A stretch of 31,426 nt of DNA, from assembly GCA_938022295.1 (NCBI GenBank), contig CALIDR010000109.1, positions 1 through 31,426 on the forward strand, written 5' to 3'. The stretch is from an uncultured Burkholderiaceae bacterium (lineage in GTDB: Bacteria; Pseudomonadota; Gammaproteobacteria; Burkholderiales; Burkholderiaceae_C). The position numbers and the translations under genes were made by a program. Shown piece by piece: positions 12,438 through 19,345 of the stretch; position 1 is the stretch's first letter, and every line of letters begins with the position of its first letter. Under the pieces are notes generated by a model. It searched no databases, had not been told where the DNA came from, and worked only from the letters and a program-made list of their open reading frames with translations.

Positions 12438-13718
12438 ATGGACCCGACCGACATCGCCGCCTACATGGCCCACGTCGGCGCCGCCGCGCGCGCGGCGTCG
12501 GCGACGATGGCCGCCGCCTCGACGGCGGCCAAGGACGCCGCGCTGCGCGCCCTGGCGCGCCGGCTGCGCGCCGACGCCGAGGCGCTGCGCGCCGCGAACG
12601 CCCGCGACGTGTCGGCTGCCGAGGCGGCCGGCCTCGCGGCGCCGCTCGTCGACCGGCTGCGCCTGACGCCGCAGGCGATCGAGACGGTGGCCGAAGGCTG
12701 CGAGCAGATCGCCGCGATGCCCGACCCGATCGGCGAGATCGACGGCGTGAAGCGCCGCCCGAGCGGCATCGCGGTGGGGCGCATGCGGGTGCCGCTGGGC
12801 GTGTTCGGGATGATCTACGAGAGCCGGCCGAACGTGACGATCGAGGCGGCGTCGCTGGCGATCAAGAGCGGCAACGCCTGCATCCTGCGCGGCGGCTCGG
12901 AGGCGATCCACTCCAACCGCGCGCTGTGGCAGCGCGTGCAGGCCGCGCTCGCCGACGCCGGCCTGCCGCCGCAGGCCGTGCAGCTCGTCGAGACGACCGA
13001 CCGCGCCGCGGTCGGGCGGCTGATCGCGATGCCCGAGCACGTCGACGTCGTCATCCCGCGCGGCGGCAAGGGGCTGATCGAGCGCATCGCCGCCGAGGCG
13101 AAGGTGCCGGTCATCAAGCACCTCGACGGCAACTGCCACGTCTATGTCGACGCCGAGGTCGACCTCGAACTGGCGGTCAAGGTCACCGACAACGCGAAGA
13201 CGCAGAAGTACAGCCCGTGCAACGCTGCCGAGTCGCTGCTCGTGCACGCCGCGCAGGCGGGCGCGTTCCTGCCGCGCATCGGCGCCGTGTTCGCCGCCAA
13301 GGGCGTCGAGATGCGCTGCTGCCCGCGCGCGAAGGCGGTCCTGCAGGCCGTGGCGGGCGCGAAGCTCGCCGACGCGACCGAGCAGGACTGGGCCGAGGAG
13401 TACCTCGCGCCGATCGTCAGCGTGAAGGTCGTCGACTCGCTCGACGAGGCGATCGCGCACGTCAACCGCCACGGCTCGCACCACACCGACGCGATCCTGA
13501 CGACGAACCACCCGAACGCGATGCGCTTCCTGCGCGAGGTCGATTCGGCCAGCGTGATGGTCAACGCCAGCACGCGCTTCGCCGACGGCTTCGAGTACGG
13601 GCTGGGCGCCGAGATCGGCATCAGCACCGACAAGTTCCACGCCCGCGGGCCGGTCGGCCTCGAGGGGCTGACGTCGCTGAAGTGGGTCGTGTTCGGCCAG
13701 GGGGAGGTGCGCACCTGA
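12438..13718 (+). CDS. proA: Glutamate-5-semialdehyde dehydrogenase
   Basis: A 426-residue cytoplasmic enzyme that reduces gamma-glutamyl phosphate with NADPH in the second step of proline synthesis. Family segments include PLGVFGMIYESRPNVTIEAASLAIKSGNACILRGG, the VDVVIPRGGKGLI stretch, IKHLDGNCHVYVD and the nucleophile C261 in KYSPCNAAESLLV. The C-terminal GAEIGISTDKFHARGPVGLEGLT is also typical. Length is normal. It has no Shine-Dalgarno sequence and a -10-like element 6 nt before the ATG. It lies within a tight run, 24 bp after the AEC permease and 13 bp before a LemA-like gene; proB is not in the window. Confidence 0.97.
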   Translation: MDPTDIAAYMAHVGAAARAASATMAAASTAAKDAALRALARRLRADAEALRAANARDVSAAEAAGLAAPLVDRLRLTPQAIETVAEGCEQIAAMPDPIGEIDGVKRRPSGIAVGRMRVPLGVFGMIYESRPNVTIEAASLAIKSGNACILRGGSEAIHSNRALWQRVQAALADAGLPPQAVQLVETTDRAAVGRLIAMPEHVDVVIPRGGKGLIERIAAEAKVPVIKHLDGNCHVYVDAEVDLELAVKVTDNAKTQKYSPCNAAESLLVHAAQAGAFLPRIGAVFAAKGVEMRCCPRAKAVLQAVAGAKLADATEQDWAEEYLAPIVSVKVVDSLDEAIAHVNRHGSHHTDAILTTNHPNAMRFLREVDSASVMVNASTRFADGFEYGLGAEIGISTDKFHARGPVGLEGLTSLKWVVFGQGEVRT

Positions 13719-13731
13719 GCGGCGGCGGGCC

Positions 13732-14241
13732 GTGACGCTCGCCGAACTGTGGCCGGCGCTGCTCGCCGCCGTCGCCGTGCTGTGGGCGCTGGGCGCCTAC
13801 AACCGGCTCGTGCGGCTGCGCAACGCGATCCATGGCGCGTGGGCCGCGCTCGACGACGCGCTGCACCGCCGCGACGAACTGCTGCCGCCCCGGCTGGCCG
13901 CGCGGCGCGCCGCGGACCCCGCGGCCGCCGACGCCGCGTCGGCCGCGCTCGCCGCGCTGCGCTCGGCGGCCGAGGCGATGCGGGCGCGCCCGCTGGAAGC
14001 CGCGCGCGGCGAGGCGCTCTCCCGCGCCGAGGAACGGCTGCACGCGGCGCTGGCCGGGGTGATCGACCGCGTGCCTGCCGATCCCGAGGCGCCCGACGAC
14101 TGGCACGCCAACGAACAGCGCCTGGCGTTCGCGCGGCAGGCGTTCAACGCCGCGGTCGACGCCTACAACGCCGCGCTGGCGCAGTTCCCGACCCGGCTGC
14201 TGCGGCCGCTGTTCGGGTTCGCGCCGGCGGCGCAGGTCTGA
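13732..14241 (+). CDS. LemA-like protein
   Basis: A 169-residue protein with one N-terminal membrane helix (about residues 5-22) followed by a helical domain. AYNRLVRLRNAIHGAWAALDDALHRRDELLP matches the LemA hallmark (YN.LV.LRN..=.AW..ID..L.RR..L.P), and the C-terminus has FNAAVDAYNAALAQFPTRLLRPLFGF, also typical. The usual LemA QLxxxENxIAxAR segment is reduced to EQRLAFARQAF. The GTG at 13732 is the start and lies 13 bp after proA. LemA proteins are anchored and of unknown biochemical role. It is the last gene of the topB-to-LemA run. Confidence 0.85.
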   Translation: MTLAELWPALLAAVAVLWALGAYNRLVRLRNAIHGAWAALDDALHRRDELLPPRLAARRAADPAAADAASAALAALRSAAEAMRARPLEAARGEALSRAEERLHAALAGVIDRVPADPEAPDDWHANEQRLAFARQAFNAAVDAYNAALAQFPTRLLRPLFGFAPAAQV

Positions 14242-14395
14242 GGCCGGTCTCCGCTGCCGGCGGCCCGCCGACGCGGGGTGGCCCGCGAGGGTTCTCCCGG
14301 CCGGGATTGACCCGATCCTCGTCCGGTGCCCACCGCCGTCATCATTCCGGGTGAGTCCACCGGCCCGCTGCGGCCGCTTTCGCGAGGAGATGTCG

Positions 14396-14734
14396 ATGCC
14401 TGCGATTCCCCACCGCGCCGCGTTCGCCCGGCCCGCCGCCTGGGCGGTGACCGCGCTGCTGGCGGCCGCCCCTGCCGCCGCCCAGGACGCCAACGCGCTG
14501 TACACGAGGGCCCTGGCCGCCACCTGCGCCAACTGCCACGGCACCAGCGGCCGCCCGATCGACGGCTCCGAGGTGCCGGGGCTCGCGGGCATGCCCGCCG
14601 CCTACATGATCGCGCAGATGCAGGCGTTCAAGAAGGGCGAGCGCCCGGCCACCGTGATGCACCAGCTCGCCAAGGGCTACACCGACGAGCAGATCCAGCA
14701 GATCGCCGCCTACTTCGCGGCGCAGAAGAAGTGA
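14396..14734 (+). CDS. fccA: Monohaem cytochrome c subunit of sulfide dehydrogenase
   Basis: A 112-residue periplasmic class I cytochrome c. A signal peptide (to about A29) is followed by the haem site C44-A-N-C47-H48. M88 in ATVMHQLAKGYTDEQI is the likely axial methionine. The rest (GRPIDGSEVPGLAGMPAAYMIAQMQAFKKGERP) resembles the cytochrome subunits of flavocytochrome c sulfide dehydrogenase. It has one haem, not two as in Allochromatium. The start at 14396 is chosen because GAGGAG is 6 nt upstream; the ATG at 14390 would abut the ribosome binding site. fccB follows 11 bp later. It would accept electrons from FccB and pass them to the respiratory chain. Confidence 0.9.
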   Translation: MPAIPHRAAFARPAAWAVTALLAAAPAAAQDANALYTRALAATCANCHGTSGRPIDGSEVPGLAGMPAAYMIAQMQAFKKGERPATVMHQLAKGYTDEQIQQIAAYFAAQKK

Positions 14735-14745
14735 AGGAGACGGCG

Positions 14746-16032
14746 ATGCAGCGACGCGAATGGTTGCACGGTGCCGCCGCGCTCGGCGGGCTCGGGGCGC
14801 TGGCGCTCGCCGGCTGCGCGGGGGTCGGCACGGCACCGCCGGCGAAGACGCGCGTGCTCGTCGTCGGCGGCGGCTACGGCGGCGCCACGGCCGCGAAGTA
14901 CGTGCGCCTGATGTCGGGCTACACGGTCGACGTCGTGCTCGTCGAGCCGAACGAGAACTTCGTCAGCTGCCCGATCAGCAACCTCGTGCTCGGCGGCTCG
15001 CGCACGATCGCCGACGTCACGGTGCCGTACACCGGCCTGACGAGGAACCACGGCGTGCGCGTCGTCAAGGACATGGTGGCGAGCATCGACCCGGCGAAGA
15101 AGGTCGCGGTGCTCGCCTCGGGGCCGACGATCGGCTACGACAAGCTGATCCTGTCGCCGGGCATCGACGTCCAGCTCGACACCGTCGAGGGGCTGCGCGC
15201 GGCCAACGCCGACGGGCGCATCCTGCACGCCTGGAAGGCGGGGCCGGAGACGGTCGCCCTGCGCCGCCAGCTCGAGGCAATGCCCGACGGCGGCGTCTAC
15301 GTGCTGTCGATCCCGCTCGCGCCGTACCGCTGCCCGCCCGGGCCGTACGAGCGCGCCTGCCAGGTCGCGAGCTACTTCAAGTCGCGTAAGCCGCGCTCGA
15401 AGGTGATCGTCGTCGACGCCAACCCCGACGTGACGTCCAAGCCGGCGCTGTTCAAGAAGGCCTGGGCCGACCTCTACCCGAACATCGTCGAGTACCGGCC
15501 GGGGCTGAAGGCGGTGGCGGTCGACGCGGCGACGAAGACGCTGAAGTTCGAGGTCGGCGACGACCTCAAGGCCGACGTGCTCAACGTCGTGCCGCAGCAG
15601 CGCGCCGGCCTCGTCGCGGTGCAGGCGGGGCTGGCCACCGCCAACGCGCGCTGGTGCCCGGTGGACTACCTGACGTTCGAGTCGACGGTGGCGCGCGACG
15701 TGCACGTGATCGGCGACTCGATCCTGCTCGCCCCGGGCATGCCCAAGAGCGGCCACATGGCCAACAGCCACGCCAAGGTCGTCGCCGCGGCGGTGGTCGC
15801 CCAGTTCGCCGGCTGGCCGGTCAACCCGGCGCCGATGCTGACCAACACGTGCTACAGCTTCGTCGACGCGAGCAACGTCGTCCACGTGGCGAGCGTGCAC
15901 GCCTTCGACGCGGCCGACAAGACGTTCAAGACGGTGCCGGGCTCGGGCGGCCTGTCGGCCGCCGCCAACGAGCGCGAGGCCCTGTATGCCTGGAACTGGG
16001 CGCGCACGATCTGGGCCGACTCGCTGACCTGA
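14746..16032 (+). CDS. fccB: Sulfide dehydrogenase flavoprotein subunit, Tat-exported
   Basis: A 428-residue periplasmic FAD protein that oxidises sulfide with FccA as electron acceptor. The N-terminus QRREWLHGAAALGGLGALALAGC is Tat-like (RRExL), and LAGC could even be a lipobox (Cys 24 or so). VLVVGGGYGGATAAKYVR is the FAD-binding Rossmann motif. C75 in VSCPISNLVLGG corresponds to the cysteine that binds FAD covalently in Allochromatium. C196 in YRCPPGPYERAC and C369 in NTCYSFVD correspond to the redox cysteine pair. GGAG lies 6 nt upstream of the ATG. fccAB has no sox, SQR or dsr genes beside it here. The convergent BLUF gene ends 78 bp downstream. Confidence 0.93.
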   Translation: MQRREWLHGAAALGGLGALALAGCAGVGTAPPAKTRVLVVGGGYGGATAAKYVRLMSGYTVDVVLVEPNENFVSCPISNLVLGGSRTIADVTVPYTGLTRNHGVRVVKDMVASIDPAKKVAVLASGPTIGYDKLILSPGIDVQLDTVEGLRAANADGRILHAWKAGPETVALRRQLEAMPDGGVYVLSIPLAPYRCPPGPYERACQVASYFKSRKPRSKVIVVDANPDVTSKPALFKKAWADLYPNIVEYRPGLKAVAVDAATKTLKFEVGDDLKADVLNVVPQQRAGLVAVQAGLATANARWCPVDYLTFESTVARDVHVIGDSILLAPGMPKSGHMANSHAKVVAAAVVAQFAGWPVNPAPMLTNTCYSFVDASNVVHVASVHAFDAADKTFKTVPGSGGLSAAANEREALYAWNWARTIWADSLT

Positions 16033-16044
16033 GCCGCGCCCTGC

Positions 16045-16082
16045 GCGCCCCCTCCCTGGCAGGGGGCGCCGACGTCGGCGCC
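16045..16082. terminator. Hairpins between convergent fccB and BLUF genes
   Basis: A perfect 9-bp stem (16045-16053 with 16061-16069, 7-nt loop) overlaps an 18-bp perfect palindrome at 16065-16082 (GGCGCCGAC and its complement). They lie between two convergent stop codons, so a terminator working in one or both directions is likely. Neither side has a U-tract, so Rho or structure alone would have to act. Confidence 0.5.
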
Positions 16083-16110
16083 CGACGCGCCGACGTCGTC
16101 CCGCGCAGCG

Positions 16111-16536
16111 TCAGGCCTGTCCCATCACCGACGCGGTGGCGACGAGTTCGTCGAACAGCGCCATCGACACCGCGCCGCTGACGGCGTACGGGTCCAGCGT
16201 CGCGGTCTCGGAGTACTTCAGCAGCAGCGCCGGGTTCAGGCGCTGCATGTTGACCTCGCCCATCGACCAGCCGGCGAAGCGCCGCTCGCCGATCTCCTCG
16301 TAGCTGAGCAGGATCACGTCGCGGTGGCGCGGGTCGGCCACGATGCGGTTGTACAGCGCGTTGACGGGCCCGCGCCCGCCCTCGAGCACCTGGATGAAGA
16401 TGCCGCCGGAGAAGCACAGCACGCCGGTGATGCCGCGCCTGGGGTTGTCGGCCTTCGACTGGCGCAGGATCGCGTGCAGTTCGTCGGCGTCGACGGTGTC
16501 GGCGGCACGGCTGGCGTACATCAGGCGCACGAGCAT
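16111..16536 (-). CDS. BLUF-domain blue-light photoreceptor
   Basis: A 141-residue cytoplasmic protein made of a BLUF domain plus a short helical end. The light-sensing residues are present: Y7 in LMYAS, N31 and R34 in DNPRRGITGVL, Q49 in FIQVLEGG, and W90/M92 in FAGWSMGEV. It would bind FAD non-covalently and shift its hydrogen bonds on blue light. There is no GGDEF, EAL or other output domain, so it must act by protein contact. It starts 12 bp after folE on the same strand and is surely in the same transcript. The partner is unknown. Confidence 0.93.
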   Translation of the reverse strand: MLVRLMYASRAADTVDADELHAILRQSKADNPRRGITGVLCFSGGIFIQVLEGGRGPVNALYNRIVADPRHRDVILLSYEEIGERRFAGWSMGEVNMQRLNPALLLKYSETATLDPYAVSGAVSMALFDELVATASVMGQA

Positions 16537-16548
16537 GGGGCGGGTCCT

Positions 16549-17286
16549 TCAGGGGGTGTTCTTCCTGCTGAGCAGCGACAGGAACTCGCGGCGCAGGTTG
16601 GCGTCCTTCAGGAACGCGCCGCGCATCACCGAGTTGACCATCATCGACTCGTCGTCCTTGACGCCGCGCCAGTGCATGCAGAAGTGGTCGGCCTCCATCA
16701 CGATCGCCAGGCCGTCGGGCTTGACGCGCTGCTGCAGCTCGTTGGCGAGCATCGTCACCGCCTCCTCCTGGATCTGCGGCCGCGCCATGATCCACTCGCA
16801 GATGCGCGCGTACTTGCTCAGGCCGATCAGGTTCGAGAACTCGTTGGGCAGGATGCCGACCCACACCCGGCCGAGGATCGGGCACAGGTGGTGCGAGCAG
16901 GCGCTGCGCACCTTGATCGGGCCGACGATCATCAGCTCGTTGAGCCGCTCGGCGTTCGGGAACTCGGTCACCGACGGCATCGGCCGGTAGCGCCCGGCGA
17001 ACACCTCGTCGACGAACATCTTGGCCACCCGCTTGGCGGTGTCGTTGGTGTTGTGGTCGCTGTCGGTGTCGATCACGAGCGCGCGCAGCACCTCGTGCAT
17101 CTTGGCCTGCACCTCGGCCTTGAGCTCCTCGAGCTCGCCTTCCTCGATGAAGTCGGCGATGTTGTCGTTGGCGTGGAAGCGGCACTCGGCGCCGACGAGC
17201 CGGTAGCGGATGCGCTCCGACGCCGGCAGACGCGCCAGGTCCTCCTCGCTGCGGAAGATCGGGGTGGCGTGGGTCGAGCCGGACAT
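16549..17286 (-). CDS. folE: GTP cyclohydrolase I
   Basis: A 245-residue cytoplasmic enzyme that opens GTP to 7,8-dihydroneopterin triphosphate, the first step to folate and other pterins. The zinc ligands C130, H133 and C203 lie in SACSHHLCPILG and DHFCMHWRGVK, with the last motif and SVMRGAF typical of type I FolE. The N-terminal 70 residues are acidic and helical. ATG 17286 is preferred over a start 39 bp upstream because GAGG lies 6 nt before it. The zinc-site neighbourhood (C-S-H-H-L-C) differs from the E. coli C-E-H-H form but keeps the ligands. A -10-like GACAAT on the minus strand lies 31 nt upstream. BLUF follows after 12 bp. Confidence 0.94.
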   Translation of the reverse strand: MSGSTHATPIFRSEEDLARLPASERIRYRLVGAECRFHANDNIADFIEEGELEELKAEVQAKMHEVLRALVIDTDSDHNTNDTAKRVAKMFVDEVFAGRYRPMPSVTEFPNAERLNELMIVGPIKVRSACSHHLCPILGRVWVGILPNEFSNLIGLSKYARICEWIMARPQIQEEAVTMLANELQQRVKPDGLAIVMEADHFCMHWRGVKDDESMMVNSVMRGAFLKDANLRREFLSLLSRKNTP

Positions 17287-17317
17287 GCAGGGCCTCGTCG
17301 TCAGCTGCGGGACCGCG

Positions 17318-17349
17318 ATTGTCACCGCGCCGGCGGCACCCGCATAGAC
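17318..17349. promoter_or_regulatory. Candidate divergent -10 elements of folE and rsmB
   Basis: On the minus strand GACAATCGCGG starts at 17323, with GACAAT ending 31 nt before the folE ATG. On the plus strand TAGACT at 17344-17349 ends 8 nt before the rsmB ATG. Both are placed as expected for a back-to-back promoter in a 71-bp gap, and rsmB would be leaderless or nearly so. Good -35 hexamers are not evident. Confidence 0.35.
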
Positions 17350-17357
17350 TGCACCGG

Positions 17358-18731
17358 ATGGCCCCGCCCGCTGCCGTGCTGCCGCTGGCGCAGCTGCTCG
17401 AGCACACCGCCGACGCGCTGCTGGCGGTGCGCGGCGGGCGCTCGCTCACCGAGTGGCTGACCCACTGCCCCGCGCCGGCCCGCGCGGGCACGCAGGCGCT
17501 GGCGTTTCGCGTCATGCGCTGCCTCGGCGGCGCGCAGGTGGCGCGGGCGCGGCTCGCGCCGCGCCGCCCGAGCCCGCCGGTCGACGCGCTGCTGACGGTC
17601 GCGCTCGCGCTGCTGTGGCCGGATGCCGACGACGAGCCGTACCCGCCGCACACGCTGGTCGACCAGGCCGTCACCGCGGCGCGCCGGCGTTCGCCGGCGG
17701 CGGCCGGCTTCGTCAACGCGGTGCTGCGCCGCTTCGTGCGCGACCGCGACGCGCTGGTGGCGGCCGCCCGGGGCACGCCCGAAGGTCTGCACCAGCACCC
17801 GCGCTGGTGGATCGCCCGCCTCGAGCACGACTGGCCGGTCGAAGCGCACGCGCTGCTCGCGGCGGCCAACCGCCGCCCGCCGATGACGCTGCGCGTCAAC
17901 GCGCGCCGCGGCGACGCGGCCGCCTACGCGGCGCGGCTCGAGCGCGCCGGCCTCGCCGCGGTCGTCGTCGGGACGCACACCGTCGTGCTGCGCACGCCGT
18001 GCGCGGTGGGCGACCTGCCCGGCTTCGCCGCCGGCGAGGTCTCGGTGCAGGACGCGGCGGCGCAGCTGGCCGCGCCGCTGCTGCTCGGCGGCGGACTGCC
18101 GCCGGGCGCCCGCGTGCTCGACGCCTGCGCGGCGCCGGGCGGCAAGACGGCGCACCTGCTCGAGCTCGCCGAGCTCGACCTGCTCGCGCTCGACCGCGAC
18201 GCGCTGCGCCTCGAGCGCGTGCGTGAGACGCTCGCGCGCCTCGGCCTGCGCGCGCGCGTGCAGGCCGGCGACGCCGCCGATCCTGCCGCGTGGTGGGACG
18301 GCCGCCCGTTCGACGCCATCCTGCTCGACGCGCCGTGCACCGCCTCGGGCATCGTGCGCCGCCACCCCGACATCCGCTGGCTGCGCCGGCCGACCGACGT
18401 CGACGCGCTGGCGCGCCAGCAGGCGCGGCTGCTCGACGCGCTGTGGCCGCTGCTCGCGCCCGGCGGGAGGCTGCTGTACGCGACCTGCTCGCTGTTCAAG
18501 GCCGAGGGGCTGGCGCAGATCGACGCTTTTTCGCAACGCGTCGGCGCGGGCCGGGCGCAGCTCGACCCGGCCTCGCCGGGCCACCTGCTGCCGCTGCTCG
18601 ACAATCGAACCTCGGGAAAATCCCGAGGGGCGTCGACGCCGCAAGATCCCGTCACGGGCGCCGGTCCATGGGGGGTCGATCCGGCGGCCGATCCCGACGG
18701 CTTCTTCTACGCGCTGCTGCACAAGTCTTGA
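17358..18731 (+). CDS. rsmB: 16S rRNA (cytosine-967-C5)-methyltransferase
   Basis: A 457-residue enzyme that methylates C967 of 16S rRNA using S-adenosylmethionine. The N-terminal NusB-like domain (to about residue 150) is followed by a Rossmann methyltransferase domain. Landmarks are DACAAPGGKT from D255, C327 in LDAPCTASGIVRRHPDIRW, and C377 in YATCSLF, the two cysteines of the RsmB/RsmF group. Near the end, residues of about 416-443 (NRTSGKSRG to GVDPAAD) are an unusual insertion encoded by codons unlike the rest of the gene, before the conserved GFFYALL end. ATG 17358 is the usual family start. The stop overlaps the region of the next gene's possible TTG start. Confidence 0.95.
   Translation: MAPPAAVLPLAQLLEHTADALLAVRGGRSLTEWLTHCPAPARAGTQALAFRVMRCLGGAQVARARLAPRRPSPPVDALLTVALALLWPDADDEPYPPHTLVDQAVTAARRRSPAAAGFVNAVLRRFVRDRDALVAAARGTPEGLHQHPRWWIARLEHDWPVEAHALLAAANRRPPMTLRVNARRGDAAAYAARLERAGLAAVVVGTHTVVLRTPCAVGDLPGFAAGEVSVQDAAAQLAAPLLLGGGLPPGARVLDACAAPGGKTAHLLELAELDLLALDRDALRLERVRETLARLGLRARVQAGDAADPAAWWDGRPFDAILLDAPCTASGIVRRHPDIRWLRRPTDVDALARQQARLLDALWPLLAPGGRLLYATCSLFKAEGLAQIDAFSQRVGAGRAQLDPASPGHLLPLLDNRTSGKSRGASTPQDPVTGAGPWGVDPAADPDGFFYALLHKS
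18610..18628 (+). repeat. Inverted repeat inside the rsmB insertion
   Basis: CCTCGGGA at 18610-18617 pairs with TCCCGAGG at 18621-18628 around an AAA loop. It lies within coding sequence, in a stretch rich in codons such as CGA, GGA, AAA, TCC and CAA that the neighbouring genes avoid. Confidence 0.6.
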
Positions 18732-18787
18732 CCGCGACCCGCATCGACGCCATCGGAACGGAACGTCGGCCGCCCGGCCCCCGTGCG

Positions 18788-19345
18788 ATGGGCCGGCGGG
18801 CCCTGGTGCGCTGCGCGCTGGCGCTCCTCGCGCTGGTGCTCGGCGGCGCGCCGGCCGCCGCCGGCGACGCCGTCGAGGTCGCGCTGCTGCGCGTGGACCG
18901 CGGCGCCGCGGCCGTCACGGTCGACTTCGCGCTGAACGTGACGCTGCCGCCGCCGGTGGAGGACGCGCTGCGCCGCGGCGTGCCGCTGCACTTCCGCGCC
19001 GACGCGGCGCTGTACCGGCCGCGCTGGTACTGGCGCGACGAGCGCATCGGCCGCGTCAGCCGCCAGTGGCGGCTGAGCTACCAGCCGCTGACGGAGAACT
19101 TCCGCGTCACCACCGGCGGCCTGCACCAGACCTTCGCCAGCCTCGACGAGGCGATGGCCACCGTCACCCGGCTGTCGCAGTGGCGCCTGGCCGACGCCGC
19201 CGACGTCGACCCCGAGGCGCGGCTGTACGTCGAATTCGCCTGGCGGCTCGACACCTCGCAGCTGCCGCGGCCGATGCAGATCGGCGTCGGCAACGCGCCC
19301 GAGTGGACGCTCGAGGTCGAGCGCACGCTGCAGCTGCGGCCGTGA
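18788..19345 (+). CDS. DUF4390 protein, exported
   Basis: A 185-residue protein with a signal peptide (RALVRCALALLALVLGGAPAAAG) and a beta-rich domain. HFRADAALYRPRWYWRDERIGRVSRQWRLSYQPLTENFRVTTGG is typical of DUF4390, which in betaproteobacteria lies between rsmB and ntrY. ATG 18788 is chosen because it starts the signal peptide; a TTG at 18728 that overlaps the rsmB stop would add 20 residues and is possible through coupling. The stop overlaps the GTG of ntrY. The function is unknown; conserved location beside a membrane kinase suggests a link to envelope sensing, which is inference. Confidence 0.88.
   Translation: MGRRALVRCALALLALVLGGAPAAAGDAVEVALLRVDRGAAAVTVDFALNVTLPPPVEDALRRGVPLHFRADAALYRPRWYWRDERIGRVSRQWRLSYQPLTENFRVTTGGLHQTFASLDEAMATVTRLSQWRLADAADVDPEARLYVEFAWRLDTSQLPRPMQIGVGNAPEWTLEVERTLQLRP

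Noticed and set aside
14307..14345. Promoter for fccAB with TTGACC as -35
   Set aside because: The only AT-rich -10 candidate is about 26 bp away, too far for a sigma-70 promoter.
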